The notes under the pieces are model-generated. The model was not told where the DNA came from. It was given only the letters and a program-made list of their open reading frames with translations, and made no database searches. Of a DNA stretch of 64,000 nucleotides, positions 34,314-44,077 are shown in pieces. The position numbers were made by a program, and so were the translations under genes. The DNA lies in assembly GCF_013623905.1 (NCBI RefSeq), contig NZ_JABKDD010000003.1, positions 271,261 through 335,260 on the forward strand, given 5' to 3'. This DNA comes from Brevibacterium sediminis (lineage in GTDB: Bacteria > Actinomycetota > Actinomycetes > Actinomycetales > Brevibacteriaceae). The number at the start of each line of letters is the position of its first letter. Within the stretch, counting starts at the first letter, position 1.

Positions 34314-35089
34314 TGACCACCACCTCGCACGCGTCGACAAAGACGCCGATCATCGCGATCCGCAACCTCCAGAAGAGCTTCGGCACGAACCAGGTCCTCA
34401 CCGACATCAACCTCGACGTCGTCAAAGGTGAGGTCGTCTGCGTCATCGGCCCCTCGGGCTCAGGCAAGTCGACGATGCTCCGATGCATCAACACGCTCGA
34501 GACTCCAACCGGCGGCTCGATCGTCGTCGACGGCATGGACATGACCGACCTCGATCTCGACATCGATGCCGCCCGCACCCGCATCGGCATGGTCTTCCAG
34601 TCCTTCAACCTCTTCGCCCACCTCACCGTGCGCGAGAACCTCACGATCGCGCAGACGAAGGTCCTCAGGCGATCGAAGGCCGAGGCCAACAAGGTCGCCG
34701 AGGCGAACCTCGCGAAGGTCGGGCTGTCCGAGAAGATGGAGGCCAAGCCCGGTTCGCTCTCCGGCGGTCAGCAGCAGCGTGTGGCGATCGCCCGTGCACT
34801 GAGCATGGACCCCGACGTCATGCTCTTCGACGAGCCGACTTCGGCGCTGGACCCGGAGACCGTCGGTGACGTCCTCCAGGTCATGCGCAACCTCGCCGAG
34901 GCGGGAATGACGATGGTCGTCGTCACCCACGAGATGGAGTTCGCCCGGCAGGTCGCTGACCGCGTGGTCTTCATGGACGGCGGAGTCGTCGTGGAGGCTG
35001 GACCGGCCAAGGACGTCATCGGCAATCCGCAGGAGCAGCGGACGAAGGACTTCCTCTCCCGCGTCCTCCACCCCGGCCAGCTGGGCTAG
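34313..35089 (+). CDS. Polar amino acid ABC transporter ATP-binding protein
   Basis: 258 aa. Walker [11 protein letters not shown]-loop [10 protein letters not shown], signature [15 protein letters not shown], Walker [15 protein letters not shown] and H-loop VVTHEM are all intact, as in GlnQ/HisP. ATG 34313 is preferred over 34310 because AGGAG stands 7 bases before it; both overlap the permease stop. Completes the importer. Confidence 0.9.
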   Translation: MTTTSHASTKTPIIAIRNLQKSFGTNQVLTDINLDVVKGEVVCVIGPSGSGKSTMLRCINTLETPTGGSIVVDGMDMTDLDLDIDAARTRIGMVFQSFNLFAHLTVRENLTIAQTKVLRRSKAEANKVAEANLAKVGLSEKMEAKPGSLSGGQQQRVAIARALSMDPDVMLFDEPTSALDPETVGDVLQVMRNLAEAGMTMVVVTHEMEFARQVADRVVFMDGGVVVEAGPAKDVIGNPQEQRTKDFLSRVLHPGQLG

Positions 35090-35104
35090 GCGCGGGCCGC
35101 AGGC

Positions 35105-36121
35105 TCAGAGCGTGAAGCCGGCGGGGAATGGGTCGCTGGGGTCGAGCATGAACTGCGAGGTCGCGGTCAGCCAGGCGCTGCCGGTGATCGTCGGCACCAC
35201 AGCCACATGTTCGCCGACTCTCGTCTCCTCGATCAGCCGTCCGGTGAACGAGGTGCCGATGAAGCACTGATTGACGAAATCCGTGTTCAGGCCCAACTGC
35301 CCACGGGCATGCCGGACGGCCATGAGCGCGCTCGTGCCTGTGCCGCCGGGCGACCGATCGAGCCAGCCGGGATAATTGATGAGCACATGGCGGGCATCCG
35401 GGATTTCGCCGTCGGGCCCGGGCCCCGTCGGCGGCGTCAGGAACACGACGTGCTCGCAGCCGCGGAATCCGGTCACCGGATGCACGGGGTCGAGCTGTTC
35501 GTTGACCGCAGCCATGATCTCGCGACCAGCGGAGATGAAGTCCTCAGCCCGGTCGCGCTCGAACGGGATGTCGACGTCGGCGGCGGAGACGAAGGCGTAG
35601 AAGTTCCCGCCGAAGCCGATGTCGCAGGCGATCGTCCCTCGCCCGGGCACCTCGACGGTCTGGTCGAGGACATGCGCATACGAGGGAACGTTGACGATGG
35701 TCACCGACTCGGCGCGACCTTCCCGGACGACCGCCTCGGCGGTGATGAGCCCGATCGGGGCGTCGAGACGCACGGTCGTGACGGGTTCGACGACGGGCAC
35801 CATGCCCGTCTCGACGAGGATGGTCGCCACTGCGATCGTGCCGGCGCCGCACATCGGGAGCACGCCGGTGACCTCGATGAAGAGCACTCCCCAGTCCGCG
35901 TCGGCACGAGTCGGCGGCTGCAGGATCGCTCCCGAGAGCCACCCGTGGCCGCGGGGTTCACACATGAGAAAGGTCCGCAGATCGTCGGAGTTCTCGATGA
36001 ACCACTCCCGGCGTTCGGCCATGGACTCACCGGGGAATGGTCCCACTCCCCCGGTGACGACGCGGACAGGCAGCCCCTCGGTGTGGGCTTCGACGGTCTG
36101 GATGAGACGGATGGTCTGCAC
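35105..36121 (-). CDS. Proline racemase-like protein with one catalytic Cys
   Basis: 338 aa, full proline racemase fold (TVEAHTEGLPVRVVTGG, GPFPGESMAERR). The first catalytic block is MCGAGTIAVAT with Cys, but the second, normally DRSPCGTGTSA, reads DRSPGGTGTSA, so the second thiol is replaced by Gly. Two-base racemases and epimerases need both; single-Cys members are known as trans-3-hydroxyproline dehydratases, where Thr usually fills that place. It follows the large decarboxylase by 12 bases and converges on an amino acid importer, consistent with imino acid use. Reaction not certain. Confidence 0.75.
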   Translation of the reverse strand: MQTIRLIQTVEAHTEGLPVRVVTGGVGPFPGESMAERREWFIENSDDLRTFLMCEPRGHGWLSGAILQPPTRADADWGVLFIEVTGVLPMCGAGTIAVATILVETGMVPVVEPVTTVRLDAPIGLITAEAVVREGRAESVTIVNVPSYAHVLDQTVEVPGRGTIACDIGFGGNFYAFVSAADVDIPFERDRAEDFISAGREIMAAVNEQLDPVHPVTGFRGCEHVVFLTPPTGPGPDGEIPDARHVLINYPGWLDRSPGGTGTSALMAVRHARGQLGLNTDFVNQCFIGTSFTGRLIEETRVGEHVAVVPTITGSAWLTATSQFMLDPSDPFPAGFTL

Positions 36122-36133
36122 GGCCGATCTCGC

Positions 36134-38956
36134 TCAGCTCTCCAGGACCTCTTTGAGGATGACGCGGTAGCCCTGACGGGTGTCATAGCCGTGGATCTCA
36201 CGGGTGTCGAGCGCGGACATGAAGTCGAGCACCTCGGCGGTGATGACCTGTCCGGGCACGAGCACCGGGAATCCGGGCGGATACGGAGTGACGAATCCGG
36301 CCGAGACCGGCTGTTCCCCGTTCTCGACGCGGCGTCGCAGCTCATGCGGCAGCACGTGTTCGATGTTCTGGCGACGCAGACCCGCATAGTAGGCGGTGCG
36401 CAGGTCGCCGTCGGGCAGCTGCTTCGACGGGTCGTCGGCGGGCACCTCGGCCGCGTAGTCGGGGGCGAAGGCCGAGAAGTCCGGCAGCGGGGGCATCACC
36501 GCGGCGGGTTCGGTCAGCGCATCCTGTTCCTGGAGTTCGTGCGGGTCGTTGAACTTCCCGGCCAGTTTGACCAGCACCTCGATGAGGTAGGCGACGGCCG
36601 AGCGTGAGGTGCCGATGTTCGTCATGAACAGCACCGTATTCCGGCTCGTCTTATTCACCTGGATGCCGTAGCGGTCCATGAGGTGTTCGTGCTTGAACGT
36701 GTCCCCGTCGACTCCCGTGCCCGAAATCTCGACGGTGATGCGGCTGGGATCGACGACGAATTCGTCGCGGACCCAGGCATCCCACATCGTCGACAGCCCA
36801 TCGCGCAGCGGCATCGTCCGTTCGGTGACCCGGTACTCCTCGGGGATGAGATCGGCGGCGGTGAGCACCTTGAACGTCTTCTTCAGCAGCGGGTGACGCG
36901 CGATCGCCGAGGACAGGCTCATCGCCAGGTCGAGCTGCTTCTGCACGAGTGCGAACCCTTCCATCTCCACCTGCCTGCGACCGAGGTCGAGGGACGCGAG
37001 GATCTGGTAGTTCGGCGACGTCGAGGTGTGGGTCATATACGCCTCGTGGAAGGCCTCCTCGGCGCCGGTGGAGAATTCCTGATCGTAGACGTGGATCATC
37101 GACCCCTGGCGCAGCGCGGTCAGCGTCTTGTGCGTTGATTGGGTCGCGTACACGCGGATCGTGGCGTCCGGCGGCGGCAGCAGGTCTTCCTCCAGCCACA
37201 CCGAATCGGGGGCGGGGGCACCGGTCTCGGGATCGAACAGGCGCTTCTGCTGATCCCGGTACGCCGCGGCATGGGCGTTGGTGGCGAGGTTCTCCTCGAG
37301 GGTCTCCGCGGCGACCATTGCGGTGCGCTTGCGGGTGACCGGGTGGAACCGGGCGAAGGCGAACCAGGCTTCGTCCCAGAGGAAGACGAGGTCGGGCTTG
37401 ATCGCCAAGCATTCTGACATGACCTTGTAGGGGTCGTAGACGATTCCGTCGAAGGTGCAGTTGGTCAGGGTGATCATCCGCACCTCGTCGAGGCGGCCGG
37501 CGGCCCGGTAGTCGAGCAGCAGCTGCTTGATCCTGTTCAGCGGTACCGCCCCGTAGAAGGCGACGTCGTTGAGCGGGTACGCCTCGAGGTAGGCGGTGCG
37601 GGCGCCCGTGAGCATGAGCGCATGATGGTGAGACTTGTGGCAGTTGCGGTCGACCATGACGACCTCGTCGGGTGAGACGACTGCCTGGTGGACGATCTTG
37701 TTCGCCGTCGACGTGCCGTTCGTGACGAAGTACGTGCGCTTGGCGCCGTACGCGCGGGCCGCCAGCGACTGCGCCTTCTTCAGCGTGTGCACCGGCGCGA
37801 GCAGGGAATCGAGCTCACCGGAGGTGGCGCTGGATTCGGCGAGCAGCAGGTTGAGCCCGTAGAAGTCGACGAAGTCGCCGATCCACTTCGACCCGACGAC
37901 GGAGCCGCCGCGGGAGACGGGCAGTGCGTGGAAGACACCGGCGGGACGGCGAGCGTGCTCACGGATCGCGTCGAAGAACGGAGTGTCGTAGAGGTGCTGG
38001 ATGCGGCGCAGCAGGGACAGGTGGAGTTCGAACTGGTCCTCGCGGCGGAAGACGCGACGGAACCGGTGGGTCAGAGCACCTGCGAGGCTTTCGATATGGG
38101 CGCCGGCCATGAGGTAGAGGTCGAGCTCGGGGCGCAGATTCGCCAGGGTGTCTGCCAGCCGCAGCACCCGGCGCACCGAATTGAGCGGGCTCATCGGCGC
38201 CGTCGGCGACTCCTTCGTCGAGGTGTGCGCGAACTCGATGGAGTCGCGCAGGTCACGGCTGAGCACCTCGCGGGTGTTGTCGGTGAATCCGGGGCGGATG
38301 ACGCAGGCGAGCAGGTTCGGGTTCGTCAGGGCCGCGGCCACCGCATCGTCGGCGGTGGGCACGATCACGTAGTCGTAGATGAACTGGTCGGAGGCGTTGC
38401 GGAGTTTGAGCAGGTCGGTGTGCAGCTCATCGCGGCCGCCCTCGGTGGTCTCATCGACGATGAGGACCTCGAATCGGGGACGGGTGTCCTGGCGGTCCTT
38501 GAGTTCGGCGCGCTCATCCTCGGTGAGGTCGTCTTCACCGGTATCGGGCACGGTGGTGCCGCGCAGCCGATTGACCGCACGCGTGATCATGTCGTGCGCG
38601 CGGTCGAATTCGCCGTTCGAGAGCAGGTCGGTGATCTCCTCGACATAGCGCTGACCGAAACCTGCCCAATAGAGCTCGATCGTCTTCAGCGAACGCAGCG
38701 AGCGCCACACCTCGCCGTCTTCGGCGATCATCGAGAAGTCCCCGCCGCTGACAGCCAGGCGTTTGATCGCGAACTTCAGGTACTCCCACGCATCCGAACG
38801 CAGCCGCCACGTGCTCGCCGGCATTCCCGGATCACGTTCGAGCTGCGCCCGGCGCGGCGTCGAGGGGGCCCCGACGCGACCGTGCCTGCGGCCGCCGCCG
38901 AGGTCGGTGGGCTCAAACTCCTGCGCCGTTGCCTGGTCGGAGTCGATTCCGGTCAT
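36134..38956 (-). CDS. Orn/Lys/Arg decarboxylase family PLP enzyme, large form
   Basis: 940 aa. An N-terminal part of about 330 residues, including a wing/CheY-like region (RFEVLIVDETTEGG), precedes a fold-type I PLP domain. The PLP-binding region has NGTSTANKIVHQAV, DRNCHKSHHHALML, WDEAWFAFARFHP and the Schiff-base Lys in STHKTLTALRQGS. A C-terminal domain (PPYPPGFPVLVPG-like TPYPPGFPVLVPGQ) closes it. Longer than classical SpeA/CadA types of about 750. AGGAGG precedes the ATG. Substrate among ornithine, lysine, arginine cannot be told. First gene of a run with the racemase-like protein. Confidence 0.85.
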   Translation of the reverse strand: MTGIDSDQATAQEFEPTDLGGGRRHGRVGAPSTPRRAQLERDPGMPASTWRLRSDAWEYLKFAIKRLAVSGGDFSMIAEDGEVWRSLRSLKTIELYWAGFGQRYVEEITDLLSNGEFDRAHDMITRAVNRLRGTTVPDTGEDDLTEDERAELKDRQDTRPRFEVLIVDETTEGGRDELHTDLLKLRNASDQFIYDYVIVPTADDAVAAALTNPNLLACVIRPGFTDNTREVLSRDLRDSIEFAHTSTKESPTAPMSPLNSVRRVLRLADTLANLRPELDLYLMAGAHIESLAGALTHRFRRVFRREDQFELHLSLLRRIQHLYDTPFFDAIREHARRPAGVFHALPVSRGGSVVGSKWIGDFVDFYGLNLLLAESSATSGELDSLLAPVHTLKKAQSLAARAYGAKRTYFVTNGTSTANKIVHQAVVSPDEVVMVDRNCHKSHHHALMLTGARTAYLEAYPLNDVAFYGAVPLNRIKQLLLDYRAAGRLDEVRMITLTNCTFDGIVYDPYKVMSECLAIKPDLVFLWDEAWFAFARFHPVTRKRTAMVAAETLEENLATNAHAAAYRDQQKRLFDPETGAPAPDSVWLEEDLLPPPDATIRVYATQSTHKTLTALRQGSMIHVYDQEFSTGAEEAFHEAYMTHTSTSPNYQILASLDLGRRQVEMEGFALVQKQLDLAMSLSSAIARHPLLKKTFKVLTAADLIPEEYRVTERTMPLRDGLSTMWDAWVRDEFVVDPSRITVEISGTGVDGDTFKHEHLMDRYGIQVNKTSRNTVLFMTNIGTSRSAVAYLIEVLVKLAGKFNDPHELQEQDALTEPAAVMPPLPDFSAFAPDYAAEVPADDPSKQLPDGDLRTAYYAGLRRQNIEHVLPHELRRRVENGEQPVSAGFVTPYPPGFPVLVPGQVITAEVLDFMSALDTREIHGYDTRQGYRVILKEVLES

Positions 38957-39144
38957 GCGAGAGCCTCCTGGCTGTCCGTCTCAGTCCCCACCCCGGTCCG
39001 GTGTGGAATTCCTGCTCACGGGCTCAGTCGGCGGACCGTACTGATTCCGTTGTTGCACGATCATACGACCTCACAGTTTCGAATGGGCAGGGTGGTGGGC
39101 AGTTGAGACAACCACAGGAGGAGAAATGATGATAAGCATGGGGT

Positions 39145-40866
39145 ATGGACACCTCCGCGTCTCTTTCTGCAGGTCATCTCATCGTCGAGGAACTCGAAGC
39201 ACACGGAGTCACTCGCACTTATCTGGTTCCCGGCGAGTCGTATCTCGACGTCATCGACGGACTCCGCGATTCGGCTATCAGCCCGATCGTCTGCCGCCAA
39301 GAGGGCGGGGCCGCATACATGGCCGTCGCCGAGGGGCGGATGACCGGAGTGCCTGGAATCGCCATGGTCACGCGTGGTCCCGGTGCGGCGAACGTCAAGG
39401 TCGGCGTCCACACCGCGTACCAGGATGCGACCCCGCTCGTCGTCTTCGTCGGCCTCATCCCCACCGATCATCGCGGCCGCGAATCCTTCCAGGAGTTCGA
39501 CCTGGACGGCTGGTTCTCTTCGACCGCGAAGAAGGTGCTCACCCTCGATGATCCCGATAAGGCCGCCGAGGTGGTCGTCGACGCCATGCACACCGCCGTG
39601 ACCGGGCGGCCCGGTCCCGTCATCGTCGGTCTGCCCGAAGAGGTCCTCGTCCGCCCGAGTTCGGGAACGGTGCTGCCCCCACGCGTGCACGGATCGGCCT
39701 CACCGTATGCCGGGGACGTCACGGAGCTGCGTGCCCGCATCACCGCCGCCGACCGTCCCGTGCTCATCATCGGCGGCGAGGACTGGTCGCCGTCGACCTC
39801 GCGGCGCATCGCCCAATGGTCACGCGACCGCGGCCTCGGGGTGCTCGGCACCTTCCGCGCCTATGACGGCATCGACCACGACAGTCCGAACTTCCTCGGC
39901 ATCTTGGGCTACGGTGCGTCCCCCGTCGCGAAGAGGGTCCTCGCCGAGGCGGACCTGCACATCTTCTTGGGCTGTGTCCGTACCGATGTGGCCACCGACG
40001 GGTTCAGCAACGGCGTCGACCAGCGCACCGTCGTCATCGGCCCCGACGCCGATGCGCACGGCCACTTCGGTCGCCTCGACCAGCACATCGTCACCTCGGT
40101 CGGCCGGTTCGCCCAATCCCTGTTCACCGAGGAGGGCACCCGCACGTATTCGGTGTCCTCCGACGGCTCGATCGACGAACCGCCGCTCGGCGATGCCCTG
40201 TCCGAAGCGGCGGGGGACGCCGTGCCGCTGCCGGGTTGGGTCGCCGAGGCCAGGACCGAACTCGAGGCGTGGCGGAAACCGCAGGTGGCAGGTTCGGGGT
40301 CGGCAGCCTCGGCGGGGTTCGTCGACATGGACGAAGCATTCGTCCATGTGCAGGACCTGCTGCCGGACGACGCAATCATCACCTACGGGGCGGGGAACTT
40401 CTCCGGGTGGGCGACCAGGTTCCTGCCCACGCACGGGTTCCCCTCGGCGCTGGGCCCGCGCAACGGATCGATGGGATTCGGTCTGCCGGCTGCGGTCGCC
40501 GCCGCGCTCGTCCATCCGGAACGGGCGGTGTTCTGCATCGCCGGTGACGGGGACTTCCTCATGAACGGGCAGGAGATGGCCACGGCCGTCCAGTACGGCG
40601 CGGACATCACCGTCGTGCTCAACGACAATTCGGTCTACGGCACGATCCGCGGTCATCAGGACCGCGAATATCCGGGCCGGGCCACGGCCACCGCACTGCA
40701 GAATCCGGACTTCGCAGCCATGGCCACGGCGTTCGGCGGGCTCGGCATCCGCGTCAAGCGGACCGAGGACTTCCGCGACGCGTTCGAGCGGGCGCTGGCA
40801 CACAAGGGGCTCTCGCTCGTCCACTGCATCACGGATCCGACCGTTCGCGGGGCGCGCCTGCCGTGA
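39145..40866 (+). CDS. Thiamine diphosphate-dependent enzyme, acetolactate synthase-like
   Basis: 573 aa with three ThDP domains. The N-terminal PYR domain has YLVPGESYLDVIDGL and the catalytic Glu in CRQEGGAAYMA; the middle domain follows to about residue 350; the C-terminal PP domain has GDGDFLMNGQEMATAV and NDNSVYGT (GDG-N motif for Mg-ThDP). FAD contacts typical of IlvB are not obvious, so it may be a decarboxylase or carboligase rather than the housekeeping synthase. AGGAGG is 19 bases upstream; TAAGCA at 39133-39138 also lies 6 bases before the ATG. Partner unknown. Confidence 0.82.
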   Translation: MDTSASLSAGHLIVEELEAHGVTRTYLVPGESYLDVIDGLRDSAISPIVCRQEGGAAYMAVAEGRMTGVPGIAMVTRGPGAANVKVGVHTAYQDATPLVVFVGLIPTDHRGRESFQEFDLDGWFSSTAKKVLTLDDPDKAAEVVVDAMHTAVTGRPGPVIVGLPEEVLVRPSSGTVLPPRVHGSASPYAGDVTELRARITAADRPVLIIGGEDWSPSTSRRIAQWSRDRGLGVLGTFRAYDGIDHDSPNFLGILGYGASPVAKRVLAEADLHIFLGCVRTDVATDGFSNGVDQRTVVIGPDADAHGHFGRLDQHIVTSVGRFAQSLFTEEGTRTYSVSSDGSIDEPPLGDALSEAAGDAVPLPGWVAEARTELEAWRKPQVAGSGSAASAGFVDMDEAFVHVQDLLPDDAIITYGAGNFSGWATRFLPTHGFPSALGPRNGSMGFGLPAAVAAALVHPERAVFCIAGDGDFLMNGQEMATAVQYGADITVVLNDNSVYGTIRGHQDREYPGRATATALQNPDFAAMATAFGGLGIRVKRTEDFRDAFERALAHKGLSLVHCITDPTVRGARLP

Positions 40867-40930
40867 ACTCAGCAGCGGCCTGCCGTGAACGGTGGGGCGG
40901 CAGTCGTGCGGACCTGACTAAGGTGGCGGT

Positions 40931-42562
40931 ATGAGAATCGACGCGATCTTCACCGACCTCGACGCATTCACCCTTGATCCGACGCGCCCGCGGGCGCAGA
41001 GGATCGGGGTGTGGGGCAACCGGATCATCGGCTTCGACGAGGAGCTCGACGGCATCGATGCCGATCGTGTCGAGTCCCTGGGCGGGGCGACGGTGCTGCC
41101 GGGCTTCAACGACGTCCACTGCCACACGACCTGGTTCGGTCTCACCCTGGCCTCGGTCGATGTCACGGCGCTGCCCGGCGGTCTGCCCGATGTGTATGCC
41201 GCACTCGAGAAGGCCGCGGCGACGACTCCGTCCGGGGAATGGATCGAAGCCACGGGGTATGCCCACCGTGACTACGACGGGCAGTACCCGGACCTGAACC
41301 GTCTTGACGAGATCACCGGGGACCGCCCCCTGTTCATGCGGCAGACGTCCGGTCATGCCGCGATCGCCAACACCGAGGCGATGCGTCGGGCGGGGATTCT
41401 GGACCCCGGCTTCGAGGAGCCGGTCGGCGGCAAGGTCGTGCGTGACGCGGCCGGACATCCGACGGGGCTGATCGAAGAGACCGCGCAGACTCTGGTGCAG
41501 GATCTCATCCGCCCGTATTCGCTCGACACCGTCGTCGACGCCCTCGATCTGGCGACGGCGTACTACGCGAAGGAAGGCATCACGTCCTTCGGCGAATGCG
41601 GTATCGCCTACGGCTGGATCGGCCACTCCCCCATTGAGATCAGCGGCTATCTGCGGGCTCGGGAGGAGGGGAAGCTGCGGGCGCGAGCGCAGCTCATGCC
41701 GCAGGCCGACGGGCTGCACCCGATCGCGGCGAACTCCGCCGACGGGTTCGGTATCGGTCTGGATGCGGGACTGCGCACCGGCCTCGGCGATGATCTCATC
41801 TCGATCGGGCCTGTGAAGTTCTTCATGGACGGGGCCCTGTCCGGCGAGACCGCGGCACTGCGGGAGAACTACGCGGGCAAGGACCACCCCGGCTATCTGC
41901 AGGACGACGCCGAGGTGCTTCGTCAGCAGATCCTCGACACCTATGCCTCCGGCTGGTCGCTGGCCGTGCATGCCATCGGTGATGCCGCCGTGGATGCTGC
42001 GATCGCCAACATCGTCGAGGCGCAGACGCGCTATGGCCGCAGGGCGGTGCCGAACCGGATCGAGCATGCCGCATTGGTCCATGACGAGCACCTGGCGACG
42101 CTGGCCGAACACGGTATCGTCGTCACCCCGCAGGCGGCGTTCGCCGACGGCATCGGGGACGGGATGAACGCTTCGCTCGGGCCGGACCGCCGGCACCTGA
42201 TCTACCGGGCGAAGTCGTTCGTCGATGCGGGTGTGCCGATGGCCGGCAGCTCGGACCGGCCGTGCGCCGACGGGAATGTGCTGCGCGGGATCGAAGCCTA
42301 TGTCACCCGGAAGACCCGCGACGGGGACGTCATGGGTTCGCCGGCCGAATGCTTGAGCGTCGATGAGGCGATCGCGGCTTACACGGTCGAGGCGGCGAAG
42401 GCCTCGGGCCAGGGCGCGGACAAGGGAACGCTGAGCCGAGGCAAGCTCGCCGACTTCGTCGCCCTGGAAACCCACCCGCGGGACGTGGCCCCCGACGAGA
42501 TCGCACAGATCCCGGTCCGCGCGACAATCCTCGGCGGCAACTACACCCACCAAACCCCCTAG
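40931..42562 (+). CDS. Amidohydrolase family protein, YtcJ-like
   Basis: 543 aa. Metal site HCHTTW near residue 65, a long insert typical of YtcJ/NfdA-type amidohydrolases (YAHRDYDGQYPD), LAVHAIGDAA, NRIEHAALV and the catalytic Asp in GSSDRPCADGN. Hydrolyses an unidentified amide or formamide. TAAGGT (40919-40924) is 6 bases before the ATG, so the message is likely leaderless. The stop codon directly abuts a 62-bp perfect palindrome. Confidence 0.83.
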   Translation: MRIDAIFTDLDAFTLDPTRPRAQRIGVWGNRIIGFDEELDGIDADRVESLGGATVLPGFNDVHCHTTWFGLTLASVDVTALPGGLPDVYAALEKAAATTPSGEWIEATGYAHRDYDGQYPDLNRLDEITGDRPLFMRQTSGHAAIANTEAMRRAGILDPGFEEPVGGKVVRDAAGHPTGLIEETAQTLVQDLIRPYSLDTVVDALDLATAYYAKEGITSFGECGIAYGWIGHSPIEISGYLRAREEGKLRARAQLMPQADGLHPIAANSADGFGIGLDAGLRTGLGDDLISIGPVKFFMDGALSGETAALRENYAGKDHPGYLQDDAEVLRQQILDTYASGWSLAVHAIGDAAVDAAIANIVEAQTRYGRRAVPNRIEHAALVHDEHLATLAEHGIVVTPQAAFADGIGDGMNASLGPDRRHLIYRAKSFVDAGVPMAGSSDRPCADGNVLRGIEAYVTRKTRDGDVMGSPAECLSVDEAIAAYTVEAAKASGQGADKGTLSRGKLADFVALETHPRDVAPDEIAQIPVRATILGGNYTHQTP

Positions 42563-42624
42563 TTACTACCTGACGGCGGCCCAGCAACCTCGCGCGAGGT
42601 TGCTGGGCCGCCGTCAGGTAGTAA
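42563..42624. repeat. 62-bp perfect palindrome, copy 1
   Basis: Two 31-base arms with no spacer, left arm beginning TTACTACCTGACGGCGGCCC, fill exactly the gap between the convergent stop codons ending at 42562 and 42625. A second copy is at 63826-63881. Works as a bidirectional terminator at RNA level; as DNA it is a REP-like element and a possible insertion target. Confidence 0.85.
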
Positions 42625-43989
42625 TTAGTGGGGGAAGTCTAAGTCGGTGAGGACCTTCTCGAAGACTCCGAGGCCGCGTTCGAGGTCCTCTTCGCTGATA
42701 TTGATCGGCGGGACCACGTGCAGCCGGTGGTAGTTGTTGAACGGGATGACGCCGTGCTCCTTCAGCGCCGCCACCACCGAGGCGACCTCAGGTGATCCTC
42801 CGCCGTAAGGGGCCAGCGGTTCCTTGGACTCCTTGTCCCGGACGAGTTCGATCGCCCAGAACGCTCCGGTGCCGCGGACCTCGCCGACATGCTTCGAATT
42901 CTCAGCGATCTGCCGCAGACGGGGCCCGATGACCGTCTCCCCGATATGAGCGGCGTGTTCGATCATGCCCTCCTCGGCCATCGCGTTGATCGTCGCGACC
43001 GCCGCCGCGCACGCCAGCGGATGCCCGGAGTAGGTCAGCCCGCCGGGGTAGACGCGTTCGGCGAAGGTCTCGAAAATCGCCTCGCTGATGACGACTCCGC
43101 CCAGAGGCACGTACCCGGAGTTCACGCCCTTGGCGAAGGTGATGAGATCGGGGACGATGTCGAAGTGCTCGAAGGCGAACCACTTGCCCGACCGTCCGAA
43201 CCCTGCCATCACCTCGTCGGCGATGAGCACGATCCCGTGCTCGTCGCACAGCGCCCGCACACCCTGCATGTACTCCGGACTGGGTACCATGATGCCGGCT
43301 GTGCCGGGAATGGATTCGAGGATGATCGCGGCGATCGTCGCCGGTCCTTCCAGCTCAATGGTCCGACGCAGGTGCTGCAGCGCCCGTTCGGTCTCTTCAG
43401 CCTCCGTGGTGGCGTGGAACTCCGAACGGTAGAGGAAGGGCCCGAAGAAGTGGACGACGCCCGATTCTCCGGTCTCGTTCTCCCACCGGCGCGGGTCACC
43501 GGTGACGTTGACGGCAGTCTGGGTTCCACCGTGGTAGGACCGGTAGCGGGAGAGGACCTTGCGCCGCCCGGTGTGCAGACGTGCCATGCGGATGGCGTGC
43601 TCGTTCGCGTCCGCTCCGCCGTTGGTGAAGAACACGTGATCGAGCCCGGCTGGAGTGCGGTCGGTGATGAGGCGAGCTGCTTCGGAGCGGGCGGCGTTGA
43701 CGGTGGCCGGGCTGATGGTGCACAGCACATCGGCTTGGTCCTTGATCGCCTGCACGACGGCCGGATGCTGGTGGCCGATGTTCGTGTTCACCAGCTGCGA
43801 GGAGAAGTCGAGGAACTCCCGACCCTCACCATCGATGACTGTCGACCCGTGGGCGCGGGCGACGGTCGGCGGGTCGATGAGTCGCTGTGCCGACCACGAG
43901 TGGAAGACGTGCGCGCGGTCGAGTTCACGGGCTCGGGCGGATTCGTCCTTGAGCGCTGCGAGGTCGATCTCGCCTGGTTGGTGCACCAT
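42625..43989 (-). CDS. Class III aminotransferase
   Basis: 454 aa from ATG 43989 (MVHQPGEIDLAALK); a GTG 6 bases upstream is less well placed relative to AAAGGG. PLP fold type I, class III: FFTNGGADANEHAIR, SYHGGTQTAVNVTGD, IADEVMAGFGRSGKWF and Schiff-base Lys in ITFAKGVNSGYVPLG. Resembles taurine or beta-alanine:pyruvate/2-oxoglutarate aminotransferases. Ends directly on the 62-bp palindrome. A neighbouring ThDP enzyme and amidohydrolase may be in the same pathway, without proof. Confidence 0.83.
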   Translation of the reverse strand: MVHQPGEIDLAALKDESARARELDRAHVFHSWSAQRLIDPPTVARAHGSTVIDGEGREFLDFSSQLVNTNIGHQHPAVVQAIKDQADVLCTISPATVNAARSEAARLITDRTPAGLDHVFFTNGGADANEHAIRMARLHTGRRKVLSRYRSYHGGTQTAVNVTGDPRRWENETGESGVVHFFGPFLYRSEFHATTEAEETERALQHLRRTIELEGPATIAAIILESIPGTAGIMVPSPEYMQGVRALCDEHGIVLIADEVMAGFGRSGKWFAFEHFDIVPDLITFAKGVNSGYVPLGGVVISEAIFETFAERVYPGGLTYSGHPLACAAAVATINAMAEEGMIEHAAHIGETVIGPRLRQIAENSKHVGEVRGTGAFWAIELVRDKESKEPLAPYGGGSPEVASVVAALKEHGVIPFNNYHRLHVVPPINISEEDLERGLGVFEKVLTDLDFPH

Positions 43990-44077
43990 TGTCACCCTTT
44001 CACTGAAGTACCGGGGATGAGCGCGGAATCCGCGCCCGTGGGCTCATCGTAGAACACATTCGACTACAGTGACGAGC

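Noticed and set aside
37688..39106. Rightward open frame opposite the large decarboxylase
   Set aside because: No recognised fold and covers the conserved N-terminal part of the decarboxylase.
39126..39145. Alternative start at 39126 after AGGAGG for the ThDP enzyme
   Set aside because: That ATG is in another frame, which lacks the family motifs.
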